From: Eubacteriales bacterium
Lineage (GTDB): Bacteria; Bacillota; Clostridia; Peptostreptococcales; Anaerovoracaceae
NCBI GenBank assembly: GCA_028680875.1
Contig: JAQUJQ010000039.1
Location: 1-10,728, forward strand
Direction: 5' to 3'
DNA: 10,728 bases
Part shown: positions 1 to 6,505 of the stretch, piece by piece
How positions within the stretch are numbered: position 1 is the first letter of the stretch
Layout: every line of letters starts with the position of its first letter
Position numbers and translations under genes: made by a program
Notes under the pieces: model-generated
What the model saw: the letters and a program-made list of their open reading frames with translations, nothing else
What the model was told of the DNA's origin: nothing
The model's database searches: none

Positions 1-1276
1 TACCTTTCTTAGCCAGGTGGACGGCGGTACCGATGAAGGTCTCGTCATAACCGGTAATACCTTCTCGATCCATTAATTTTTTATTTCCTATGTAAATGAT
101 TTCCCCGTCTATGATAGCTTCTATACCATGCCCCGGGATTTCCTCCACCTTCTGAATCCTGGTTTCATCGATTGTCTTGCCGTAGGCTTGTTGAAGGGAT
201 AAAGCGATAGGATGGAGGGAATAGTTCTCTGCATAAGCCGCCAGTTCCAACAACTGTTCTTTTGTTATGGACCGGGGATGGATTTCCGTCACTGTAAACG
301 TACCCTTTGTCAAGGTTCCGGTTTTGTCAAAAACAGCTATCTCTGCATGGGCCAGAGCCTCTAAATAGTTGCTTCCTTTTATCAATATGCCCTGTTTGGA
401 TGCCCCACCTATCCCTCCGAAGAAACTGAGCGGAATGGATAAAACCAAGGCACAAGGACAGGAGATAACTAAAAAAGTGAGAGAGCGGTAGATCCAATCC
501 TGGAAACTTGCACTTTGGATTAATAAGGGTGGCAAGACGGCCATAAAAGCAGCAATAGTAACTACAGCAGGAGTATAATAACGAGCAAATCTGGTGATAA
601 AATTTTCTACTTTTGCTTTTTTGCTCTCTGCATTTTCCACTAAATCTAGAATCTTAGCCACAGTGGAATCTTCATATTCTTTTGTTACCCGAATGGTCAG
701 TGTACCGGTTAAATTAATACAGCCGTTGAGAATATCCTGACCTGTAGAGACTTCTCTGGGCATAGACTCTCCCGTTAAGGCAGAGGTATCTATGACAGAC
801 TGTCCGTTTATAATAACGCCGTCCAGTGGAATTTTTTCGCCGGGTTTGACAAGGATCTGGTCATTTATTTTTACATCCTGGGGATTCACCTTTTCTGTAC
901 TACCATTATTCATCAGGTTAGCATAATCCGGACAGAGATCCATTAGAGAGGAAATAGTTTTTCTTGATTTGTCAACACCGTAGGACTGAAAAAATTCCCC
1001 CAACTGATAGAATGCCATGACAAAGATTCCTTCCGGATATTCTCCAAGAAAGAAGGCGCCAAGGGTAGCAATCGTCATGAGAAAGTTTTCATCAAAGACT
1101 TGTCCCTGAACAATGTTCTTGATTGCACTGAGAATCACGTCGTATCCTACAAAGAGGTAACCGATTATGTATAAAACCAGCTGTAATGATTCATTTACAG
1201 GTGAAAGAAGGGCAACAAAAAAGAAGCCCAAAGCCAAGCCTATTTTAATAAGTTGTTTTTTCTGTTCAAAATTCAT
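1..1276 (-). CDS. cadA: Zn/Cd/Pb-type P1B heavy-metal efflux ATPase, partial (C-terminus beyond left edge)
   Basis: ATP-driven export of soft divalent metals (Zn, Cd, Pb) across the cytoplasmic membrane. I translated the reverse strand from ATG at 1276; 425 codons are present and stay open to position 1. Visible in order: hydrophobic segments from about residue 9, the actuator-domain TGES at 168-171, the metal-channel motif SCPCALV with CPC at 273-275, the phosphorylation motif DKTGTLT with the acceptor Asp at 317, and the P1B-specific SLHPIA (His355-Pro356) followed by a PGHGIEA nucleotide-domain motif. SCPCALV favours the Zn/Cd/Pb subgroup over the Cu subgroup, but the later membrane helices that settle metal choice are outside the window. 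There is no N-terminal HMA metal-binding domain: membrane helices begin almost at once, and no GMxCxxC motif exists. A GAGGTG ribosome binding site precedes the start. The upstream same-strand ArsR-type gene is the likely repressor. The exact metal is inferred. Confidence 0.93.
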   Translation of the reverse strand, partial: MNFEQKKQLIKIGLALGFFFVALLSPVNESLQLVLYIIGYLFVGYDVILSAIKNIVQGQVFDENFLMTIATLGAFFLGEYPEGIFVMAFYQLGEFFQSYGVDKSRKTISSLMDLCPDYANLMNNGSTEKVNPQDVKINDQILVKPGEKIPLDGVIINGQSVIDTSALTGESMPREVSTGQDILNGCINLTGTLTIRVTKEYEDSTVAKILDLVENAESKKAKVENFITRFARYYTPAVVTIAAFMAVLPPLLIQSASFQDWIYRSLTFLVISCPCALVLSIPLSFFGGIGGASKQGILIKGSNYLEALAHAEIAVFDKTGTLTKGTFTVTEIHPRSITKEQLLELAAYAENYSLHPIALSLQQAYGKTIDETRIQKVEEIPGHGIEAIIDGEIIYIGNKKLMDREGITGYDETFIGTAVHLAKKG

Positions 1277-1300
1277 AGGTGCACCTCATGTTTCAATAAT

Positions 1301-1327
1301 TAAGCAATCGTTTAATCGTTAAGCTTA
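1301..1327 (-). promoter_or_regulatory. Candidate operator of the ArsR-type repressor at the ATPase transcription start
   Basis: Two direct copies of AATCGTT (1306-1312 and 1314-1320, plus-strand reading) lie between the arms of a short inverted repeat, TAAGC (1301-1305) and GCTTA (1323-1327). The block begins at the edge of the -10 box of the ATPase promoter and covers roughly the first 20 transcribed bases. A repressor bound here would block initiation, which is where ArsR/SmtB operators usually lie. The repeats are seen directly; the identity of the binding protein is inferred. The same repeat is not found at the repressor's own promoter. Confidence 0.45.
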
Positions 1328-1355
1328 TTATATCGAATAAAGGTGTACCGGTCAA
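1327..1355 (-). promoter_or_regulatory. Sigma-A promoter of the metal ATPase gene
   Basis: On the minus strand, TTGACC (1355-1350) is followed after exactly 17 bases by a perfect TATAAT (1332-1327). It starts 15 bases after the stop codon of the ArsR-type gene and predicts a leader of about 45 bases before the ATPase ATG. The ATPase can therefore be transcribed independently of the repressor gene; read-through from upstream is also possible, because no terminator hairpin is seen between them. Confidence 0.75.
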
Positions 1356-1370
1356 GGGGGTTAGAGAATG

Positions 1371-1733
1371 TTATTGTCCTAAGAAATTATCGATAATAGT
1401 ATGAACCAGGACGGCATCTTGAGTATCAGAAAGTGAGTAGTGGGTTTCCTTTCCGATTCGGCGGCTGCGAATAAGTCCGGATTGCTTTAAAACCCGAAGA
1501 TGATGTGAAACTGCCGGTGCACTCATTTCAATGGCAGCTGCAATATTCGTAACACATTCTTCACTGTGACATAACAACCATAGGATTTTAAGACGGGTGT
1601 TGTTACTGATGAGTTGGAAGGTATCGGATACTCGATCAAAGGTTTCCTGACTTGGCATGGATTCTAACAGGCGAACTGTATCTTGTCCGTGATCATGAAT
1701 AGGAAATTTAATTTGTGTTGATTTTGATACCAT
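1371..1733 (-). CDS. ArsR/SmtB-family metal-responsive transcriptional repressor
   Basis: Cytoplasmic winged-helix dimer expected to repress the adjacent metal ATPase and release DNA on binding metal. The 120-residue length is typical of the family. The core runs from the FQLISNNTRLKILWLL helix (about 39-54) through the recognition region SAPAVSHHLRVLKQSGLI (about 71-88) and the wing RRIGKETHYSLSD (about 91-103). The metal-binding side is unusual. The CadC/ArsR CxC motif reads Cys60-Val-Thr, so one Cys is missing. At the C-terminal SmtB/CzrA site, only Asp103 survives; the His positions are Gln105 and Asn116. Candidate ligands are Cys55, His56 and Cys60, perhaps with His13/His15 in the N-terminal tail. 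Start chosen because AAGGAG lies 7 bases upstream. It is probably cadC-like in role, with the metal specificity unknown. Confidence 0.92.
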   Translation of the reverse strand: MVSKSTQIKFPIHDHGQDTVRLLESMPSQETFDRVSDTFQLISNNTRLKILWLLCHSEECVTNIAAAIEMSAPAVSHHLRVLKQSGLIRSRRIGKETHYSLSDTQDAVLVHTIIDNFLGQ

Positions 1734-1780
1734 TACAAGCTCCTTTTCAATGAAAATAGGTTAAAGACTTTTGCCCCTAA

Positions 1781-1809
1781 AGTGTATTACGCTTCACGAG
1801 CTCTGTCAA
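1781..1809 (-). promoter_or_regulatory. Sigma-A promoter of the ArsR-type repressor gene
   Basis: On the minus strand a perfect TTGACA (1809-1804) is separated by 17 bases from TACACT (1786-1781). The predicted transcription start, about 1774, gives a leader of about 40 bases ahead of the repressor ATG. No copy of the AATCGTT repeat found at the ATPase promoter lies here. Confidence 0.7.
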
Positions 1810-1829
1810 CTATCAGTCAAGTGGAGAAA

Positions 1830-1843
1830 TTGTATATTGTATA
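1830..1843. repeat. Tandem TTGTATA repeat in the divergent intergenic region
   Basis: Two abutting copies of TTGTATA (1830-1836 and 1837-1843) lie 20 bases upstream of the -35 box of the ArsR-type gene and upstream of the LuxR-type gene reading the other way. It could be a protein-binding site or chance in AT-rich DNA. Only the repeat itself is seen. Confidence 0.25.
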
Positions 1844-1894
1844 ACCAGCTTATTGTCCGACATGTGTGAAAATTCTATGGTATATTAATAATAG

Positions 1895-1908
1895 ATATTT
1901 GTAAATAT
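1895..1908 (+). promoter_or_regulatory. Perfect AT-rich dyad just before the LuxR-type gene
   Basis: ATATTT-GT-AAATAT is a perfect inverted repeat (6-base arms, 2-base spacer) about 30 bases upstream of the preferred start codon. A weak promoter candidate lies just upstream: TTGTCC (1853-1858), 17 bases, TATGGT (1876-1881). The dyad would then fall just after the transcription start, a place consistent with autoregulation. AT-rich dyads arise by chance, so this is tentative. Confidence 0.25.
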
Positions 1909-1935
1909 TGAATGAGTTTGTTTGAGGGAAAGACT

Positions 1936-2916
1936 ATGTATGTACATTTTACTTTTTTGGGATATATATTTGCAGGTTTCTTTAGTTTCGTAGGGTTAGC
2001 GGTAGTACTTCTTTTAATTGTCAAGGGAGATTCGAGAAAAACAAACCTATATAAAACTGCAAGAAGTTTTGTAGTAAATATTATATGTATTGGTACCTTG
2101 TATTCTATCTTTTATTATATGGAAACGGTTGCGCATAAAGCTGAAGTAGGTATCGTACTACGGGTAATAGATTATATAGTTTGCATTTTATTACCGTATA
2201 GTTGGGCTAGGCTCGTTACAATGTTGACGGACGATAACAAGCCGCTTAAGGTTCTTAGAGCTGTGAGATGGATTACTATTGCGAGAATTATTGTATTTGC
2301 AATTTTAACTACATTTTATATGGATGCATATTATTATATCGAGAATGGTACGGTGAAAGCGATTACTTTTACCGTCGATTTACTGTTCACCTTAGTAATC
2401 ATAGGGTCTGTAGTGGTATGTGCTTTCAAAGGGATAAGAGGCACGATAGGTTCTTTGAGCAAGAAATATGTGATCGCAGTTACGATATGTATATTACTTT
2501 TTGATTTTGACCAGTTTAAAATTGATGCCGGGCTTGCAGATGGAGACTATGGTGTTTCCGTATGGAGTATGGGCGCTTTTGATACAACGGGCCCGCTGAT
2601 ACTCATTATAAGTATCCTGACAATAATATTTATATATAAGACAGATTTCAGCCCTTTGTATTTTAGGCCGGATTATGAAGAAAATACGATAAACAATTTA
2701 ACACAAATACTGGACACTATTGCAGAAAAGCACAAATTGACAAATAGAGAACGCGAAGTAATGGAACTTGTATATGAAGGGTTGACAAATCCTGATATAG
2801 CCGAGGAACTTTTTATATCACGAAATACAGTCAAGCATCATGTTCATAATCTATTTGAAAAGCTGGATGTTTCTACAAGGATAGAACTGGTTCATCTGAT
2901 TAATATACAAAAATGA
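1936..2916 (+). CDS. Membrane-tethered LuxR-family transcriptional regulator (7 TM + GerE HTH)
   Basis: One-component membrane receptor and DNA-binding protein, 326 residues from the preferred start. Seven hydrophobic segments are visible at roughly residues 6-29, 45-62, 77-94, 111-129, 142-163, 178-192 and 219-234. Basic residues cluster in the loops after TM1, TM3 and TM5, which places the N-terminus outside and the C-terminus inside. The loop before TM7 is acidic and faces out. A linker (about 240-265) leads to a LuxR/FixJ HTH at 268-323, with LTNREREVMELV and recognition helix SRNTVKHHVHNLFEKL (295-310). There is no response-regulator receiver domain. The ATG at 1936 is chosen over the in-frame ATG at 1912 because it has GAGGGA at a proper distance and 1912 has none. 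The gene lies 87 bases before a permease/amidohydrolase pair, which it probably controls. The coding sequence is rich in ATA and other AT-rich codons. The ligand is unknown. Confidence 0.88.
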   Translation: MYVHFTFLGYIFAGFFSFVGLAVVLLLIVKGDSRKTNLYKTARSFVVNIICIGTLYSIFYYMETVAHKAEVGIVLRVIDYIVCILLPYSWARLVTMLTDDNKPLKVLRAVRWITIARIIVFAILTTFYMDAYYYIENGTVKAITFTVDLLFTLVIIGSVVVCAFKGIRGTIGSLSKKYVIAVTICILLFDFDQFKIDAGLADGDYGVSVWSMGAFDTTGPLILIISILTIIFIYKTDFSPLYFRPDYEENTINNLTQILDTIAEKHKLTNREREVMELVYEGLTNPDIAEELFISRNTVKHHVHNLFEKLDVSTRIELVHLINIQK

Positions 2917-2927
2917 CCCACATGGGT
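2916..2927. promoter_or_regulatory. Inverted repeat upstream of the permease promoter, possible activator site
   Basis: ACCC-ACAT-GGGT is a 4-base-arm inverted repeat (5-base arms if the loop is counted as CA). It overlaps the last base of the regulator's stop codon and is centred about 50-55 bases before the predicted permease transcription start, a plausible place for a LuxR-type activator. The arms are too short for a terminator, and it is followed by an A-run, not a T-run. Binding is inferred only. Confidence 0.25.
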
Positions 2928-2962
2928 AATACAAAAAAATACTCCTTTCTGCTAAGATGTCA

Positions 2963-2983
2963 TATAATTCGTAAAATTATGAA
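2963..2983 (+). promoter_or_regulatory. Permease-operon -10 box with overlapping 16-base dyad
   Basis: A perfect TATAAT (2963-2968) has no recognisable -35 box at 16-18 bases upstream and no extended -10 TG. This is the profile of a promoter that needs an activator. Overlapping its 3' end is an imperfect dyad, TTCGTAA-AA-TTATGAA (2968-2983, one mismatched pair), that would cover the transcription start. A strong AGGAGG (2991-2996) follows, 7 bases before the permease ATG. The adjacent membrane LuxR protein is the obvious candidate regulator, by inference. Confidence 0.45.
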
Positions 2984-3003
2984 ATCAGTCAGGAGGTTTT
3001 TTT

Positions 3004-4641
3004 ATGTTAGAGCAAAATAATGTGACAAGGTTAGACGGCGTTGCCGGTCTCAAAAAACACAGAATGCGTCCTACAGGTATAGCGTTCATGCTGTATTGTC
3101 TGGTTGCAGCGGGTGCTTTTGGAATAGAAGAAATGATTCCGATAAGTGGTCCGGGTTTGACACTTACAATGCTGATTGTATTTCCGATTATATGGGCACT
3201 TCCGATCTGCTTAACAGTTTCCGAGTTAAGTGCTTTCATGCCTGCAGAGGGCGGTATCTACGTCTGGGTAAAGGAAGCTCTCGGAGAGTTCTGGGGGTTC
3301 CTCATGGGATGGTGGGGGACGATTTCTATCTATCTTTCTAATGCTGTATATGTTGTGTTGATTGTAGGATATGCGCAAAAATTTATTCCAATGACTGATA
3401 TGCAGGCTGTTGTAGTTAAAGTGGGGATTGTGCTTATCTTTACAGTTATTAATTTGTTGGGGTTAAAAGAAGTCAGTGCTGTAAGTACCATACTCTCTAT
3501 TATTATATTGATAGCTTTTGCAGGTATTGCGGTAGTTGGTTTTGCGAATTGGAATTTCAATCCATTTATACCTTTTACACCGGAAGGACAGCCTGTCATA
3601 GAAAGCCTTGGCGGAAGTATCTGTATCGTTATCTGGATGTATTGTGGTTATGAATGTGTTTCCAATATGGCAGGTGAGATTGAAAATCCCGAGGTAATTC
3701 CTAAAGGCTTTATGATAGCCATGCCACTTATCGCATTAAGTTATGTGTTACCTACTATGGCAGGAATTGCTTCTATCGGGCAGTGGGAAAGCTGGGGAAC
3801 GGAAGGCGAAGCTGTAGTAGGTTATATGGACGTTTTTATTCAAAATCTTGGTGCGGTCTGGGGAGTTGTTTTTCTTGCTGTAGCTATAATTTCTCAATGT
3901 GCCATCTTTAATGCATATATTGCGGCGGGCTCAAGAGGCTTTTTCGTCCTTGCAGACGATAAACTCTGCCCTAAATTTTTAGTTAAAGTAAGTCAAAAGA
4001 GGGGAGTTCCTTATTTAGCAATCCTGCTTCTGTCGGCAACGACGATGGTGATGATGAACTTTGACTTTTCTACATTATTAACATTCTTAATGCCGCTTGC
4101 AATTATGGTATATGTTATTTTGGCAATTGCATTACTGGTACTTAGAAAGAAATATCCGGTAGAAGAAAGAGGAAATGTATATTACATAAAGGGTAATAAA
4201 TGGGTAATAAGATTAATTGCTGCTGCTCCGTTTGTAATCGGTATTATAGGGCTTCTAGTCAACGGAACCGAGTATTTCCTGCTGGGATTCGTGTCAATCG
4301 GTTCCGGTGTGGTCGCATACATAATATTTAAATTGATGTACGGTGGGTTATATAAACTTGACCCGGAAAAATATCCGATAAATCCGAAGACAAGGTTTGC
4401 CCTTGGAGACGTTACCAGATTCGGGGCGTATCTTTTAACCTTTGGTGCTTATGCATTTGTCGGTTCTTTCTTTCTTGTATGGTACGAAGGCGATTGGGGT
4501 GCAGAATACTATTTAGAAATGTATGAAACCGGTCTTGCCAGCAATTTTGACCTGATGATAGACATTGCGCGCTATGGTGGGCTAATAGCTTTGATTATAG
4601 GTATTGCATTATTTTTCTTAGGCAGGAAATATGATAAGTAG
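3004..4641 (+). CDS. APC-superfamily amino acid/amine permease
   Basis: Integral membrane secondary transporter of 545 residues with about 12 or more hydrophobic helices. The first, broken helix carries GAFGIEE (37-43), followed by SGPG (48-51). The amphipathic loop after TM2 reads SELSAFMPAEGGIYVWVKEA (73-92), the signature of the APC family that includes amino acid/polyamine/organocation importers. A further conserved charge-bearing stretch, CGYECVSNMAGEIENPE, lies near 215-231. The C-terminal part has extra hydrophobic helices, making the protein longer than the usual 440-500 residues. AGGAGG sits 7 bases before the ATG. The amidohydrolase gene begins 9 bases after the stop, so the two are co-transcribed, and the transporter probably imports that enzyme's substrate or exports its product. 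Candidates include an amino acid, an amine, or, given the neighbouring hut operon, histidine or urocanate. The sequence does not decide among these. Confidence 0.92.
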   Translation: MLEQNNVTRLDGVAGLKKHRMRPTGIAFMLYCLVAAGAFGIEEMIPISGPGLTLTMLIVFPIIWALPICLTVSELSAFMPAEGGIYVWVKEALGEFWGFLMGWWGTISIYLSNAVYVVLIVGYAQKFIPMTDMQAVVVKVGIVLIFTVINLLGLKEVSAVSTILSIIILIAFAGIAVVGFANWNFNPFIPFTPEGQPVIESLGGSICIVIWMYCGYECVSNMAGEIENPEVIPKGFMIAMPLIALSYVLPTMAGIASIGQWESWGTEGEAVVGYMDVFIQNLGAVWGVVFLAVAIISQCAIFNAYIAAGSRGFFVLADDKLCPKFLVKVSQKRGVPYLAILLLSATTMVMMNFDFSTLLTFLMPLAIMVYVILAIALLVLRKKYPVEERGNVYYIKGNKWVIRLIAAAPFVIGIIGLLVNGTEYFLLGFVSIGSGVVAYIIFKLMYGGLYKLDPEKYPINPKTRFALGDVTRFGAYLLTFGAYAFVGSFFLVWYEGDWGAEYYLEMYETGLASNFDLMIDIARYGGLIALIIGIALFFLGRKYDK

Positions 4642-4650
4642 GAGTATATT

Positions 4651-6327
4651 ATGGATAATGTTGCTGATTTGATTTTAATAAACGGTAGATTTTATACACA
4701 AAATGAAGATATTCCCTGGGCAGGGGGAGTTGCCATCAAGGACGACTGCTTTATTTATGTTGGAAATGATGAAGTCTGGAAGGAACATTTGGGAAAGGAG
4801 ACGGAAGTCATTGATTTGGATGGCAAATTAGTATTACCGGGACTGATTGACGGCCATGTACACCCGGAAACAGTAGCCAAGAGTACCTGGAAGGTGGCTT
4901 TGCCGGAAACTGAAGACATTACGGAGTTGCTTTCATTTGTGAAAGATTTTTGTGAAACGCATTCACCGGAAGAGGTACCATATTTCTTCGGAGAATCTTA
5001 TCCGACGACGATGTTTGGTGAAGAAGGTCCGCATAAGAAACTTCTTGATAAATACGTTTCAGACAGACCCGTAAGGCTGCAAGATTTTACAGACCATAGT
5101 TGCTGGTATAACTCAAAGGCTTTAGAACTTATGGAGGTTAAAAAAGGTAAACCGGACCCGGAGGGTGTTGCTGTTTTTATCAGAGATGGAAATGGTGAGC
5201 CTACGGGTTGGGTAAAAGAACCCGGCTTAACAAGTGATTTCGAAGTGCCTATGTTTGAAAAGATAGGGTGGAGGCCGCCGCAGGAAGCAACAAAAGAAAT
5301 GGTGGAGCCGTTTTTGTCGTTTTTAAACTCATACGGAATTATCGCAATACTGGATGGGATAACTGAAGGCGAAAGCAGTATGAAGCTCTTTTATGATTTG
5401 GACAGGGCAGGATGCTTAAATATGTACTACGAGGGAACCTGTCTGCTTGAAGATTATGAGCATCTTGATGAATGTATTGCAACGCTGCGAGAGTGGCAAG
5501 AGAAATATATAAGTAAGCATGTAGGTATACATACGATAAAATTTTTTCTGGACGGAACAAATGAATTAGGCAATTGTGGTGTTCTGGAGCCTTTCAGCAA
5601 TGACAAGGCCGGAACAGATTACGGTAATATGAATATGACAGAAGATGAGTTGACAAAGGTTCTCATCAGATTAAACCGGGAAGGTATCGATATGCATATC
5701 CACCTGGTAGGTGACAGATCTTTTCGTACAGCTTGTAATGCTTATGAAAGAGCAAAAAAAGAGTGTAAAGAAGAATGGAAAATCTATTTGCAGCTTGCTC
5801 ATTGTGAATTGATAGATCCGTCGGATATGTTGCGAGTTGCAGAACTTGGTATCATTGTCAATTGGTCGCCTCATTGGGGCGGCGGGTATTTCGGTGAGGC
5901 AGCAAGAGAGTGGCTTGGTAACGAAAGATTTAACCGTATGTATGATTTTACAAAAATTATCGACTCGGGCGGTACAGTTACCTACAGCAGCGATGTTATC
6001 GGTCAGTGTGAGGCCCATAGAGCAAATCCATATTTTGGAATGGAATGTTCACATACCCGAATAGACGTAGAAGCACCGCTTAAGTGTGGCATCAGGCAGC
6101 CGGGATCTGCAAAACTACCTTTAGAGGAAATGATAAGAGGTTATACAATTAAAGGGGCTGTTCCATTTAGATTTGAAGACAGGATGGGTTCTATAGAAAA
6201 AGGTAAACTTGCACATCTTGTTGTACTTAAACAGGATCTTTTTGAAGTCCCGAAAAATGAAATTCATAAAGTGGAGCCACAGGCTGTACTGTTTGAAGGA
6301 AAATTAATATCAGGAAGTTTACGCTAA
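4651..6327 (+). CDS. YtcJ-like amidohydrolase (Amidohydro_3 family), substrate unknown
   Basis: Cytoplasmic metal-dependent hydrolase of 558 residues. No signal peptide is visible. The N-terminus has the amidohydrolase beta-sandwich strands (ADLILINGRFYT, then a VIDLDGKLVLPG strand), leading into GLIDGHVHPE with the metal ligands His69 and His71. Later motifs in order: FFLDGTNELG (Asp301), DMHIHLVGD (His349, His351), LAHCELI (His384), and YSSDV with the catalytic Asp448. The C-terminal GSIEKGKLAHLVVL strand closes the sandwich. This order and length match the YtcJ group (N-substituted formamide deformylase and relatives), not imidazolonepropionase HutI, which is about 410 residues. AGGAG lies 6 bases before the ATG. 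The enzyme is the catalytic member of the LuxR/permease/hydrolase cassette. Family members act on C-N bonds of amides, formamides or cyclic amides; which one is not visible. Confidence 0.9.
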   Translation: MDNVADLILINGRFYTQNEDIPWAGGVAIKDDCFIYVGNDEVWKEHLGKETEVIDLDGKLVLPGLIDGHVHPETVAKSTWKVALPETEDITELLSFVKDFCETHSPEEVPYFFGESYPTTMFGEEGPHKKLLDKYVSDRPVRLQDFTDHSCWYNSKALELMEVKKGKPDPEGVAVFIRDGNGEPTGWVKEPGLTSDFEVPMFEKIGWRPPQEATKEMVEPFLSFLNSYGIIAILDGITEGESSMKLFYDLDRAGCLNMYYEGTCLLEDYEHLDECIATLREWQEKYISKHVGIHTIKFFLDGTNELGNCGVLEPFSNDKAGTDYGNMNMTEDELTKVLIRLNREGIDMHIHLVGDRSFRTACNAYERAKKECKEEWKIYLQLAHCELIDPSDMLRVAELGIIVNWSPHWGGGYFGEAAREWLGNERFNRMYDFTKIIDSGGTVTYSSDVIGQCEAHRANPYFGMECSHTRIDVEAPLKCGIRQPGSAKLPLEEMIRGYTIKGAVPFRFEDRMGSIEKGKLAHLVVLKQDLFEVPKNEIHKVEPQAVLFEGKLISGSLR

Positions 6328-6357
6328 GACTAATCAGTATAGAGCGTTAACTAATGG

Positions 6358-6395
6358 ACGGTCCTTTTTGTGTATTTTCACGCCAAAAGGGCCGT
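6358..6395 (+). terminator. Hairpin after the amidohydrolase gene, probable imperfect terminator
   Basis: ACGGTCCTTTT (6358-6368) pairs with AAAAGGGCCGT (6385-6395), an 11-base stem with one G-U pair. Three further pairs (GTG with CAC/GCC region) can form in the loop. It starts 31 bases after the amidohydrolase stop codon. The sequence after the stem is T-containing but not a clean T-run (TCCTTATCAG, with TTTTT only at 6411-6415), so termination may be partial or factor-aided. Confidence 0.5.
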
Positions 6396-6416
6396 TCCTT
6401 ATCAGTATGGTTTTTA

Positions 6417-6449
6417 TTGCAACTCAAAGGTTGGAATGATACAATTGTA
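6417..6449 (+). promoter_or_regulatory. Sigma-A promoter of the hut operon with palindromic operator candidate
   Basis: TTGCAA (6417-6422), a spacer of exactly 17 bases and TACAAT (6440-6445) make a good housekeeping promoter. The -10 is part of a perfect 10-base palindrome, TACAATTGTA (6440-6449). A repressor bound there would block the promoter, but a palindrome this short and AT-rich may be chance. The predicted start near 6452 leaves a leader of about 54 bases, too short for a known riboswitch. Confidence 0.65.
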
Positions 6450-6505
6450 ATAAAAAAACAGATTATATGGATTGTTCATTCATCATATCACATGGAGGAT
6501 GCTAA

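Noticed and set aside
2916..2940. ACCCACATGGGT followed by an A-run as a rho-independent terminator of the LuxR-type gene
   Set aside because: The stem is only 4-5 pairs with an unworkably small loop, and the plus strand has A's rather than T's after it; kept only as a possible protein-binding dyad.
5671..6018. 115-codon open frame on the minus strand
   Set aside because: It is antisense to the conserved catalytic part of the amidohydrolase and shows no family features.
4651..6327. Amidohydrolase as imidazolonepropionase (HutI)
   Set aside because: It is about 150 residues too long and has the YtcJ-type motif order; proximity to hut genes alone is not enough.
6328..6505. Riboswitch or T-box leader for the hut operon
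   Set aside because: The predicted transcript leader is only about 54 bases and no conserved T-box or riboswitch core is visible.
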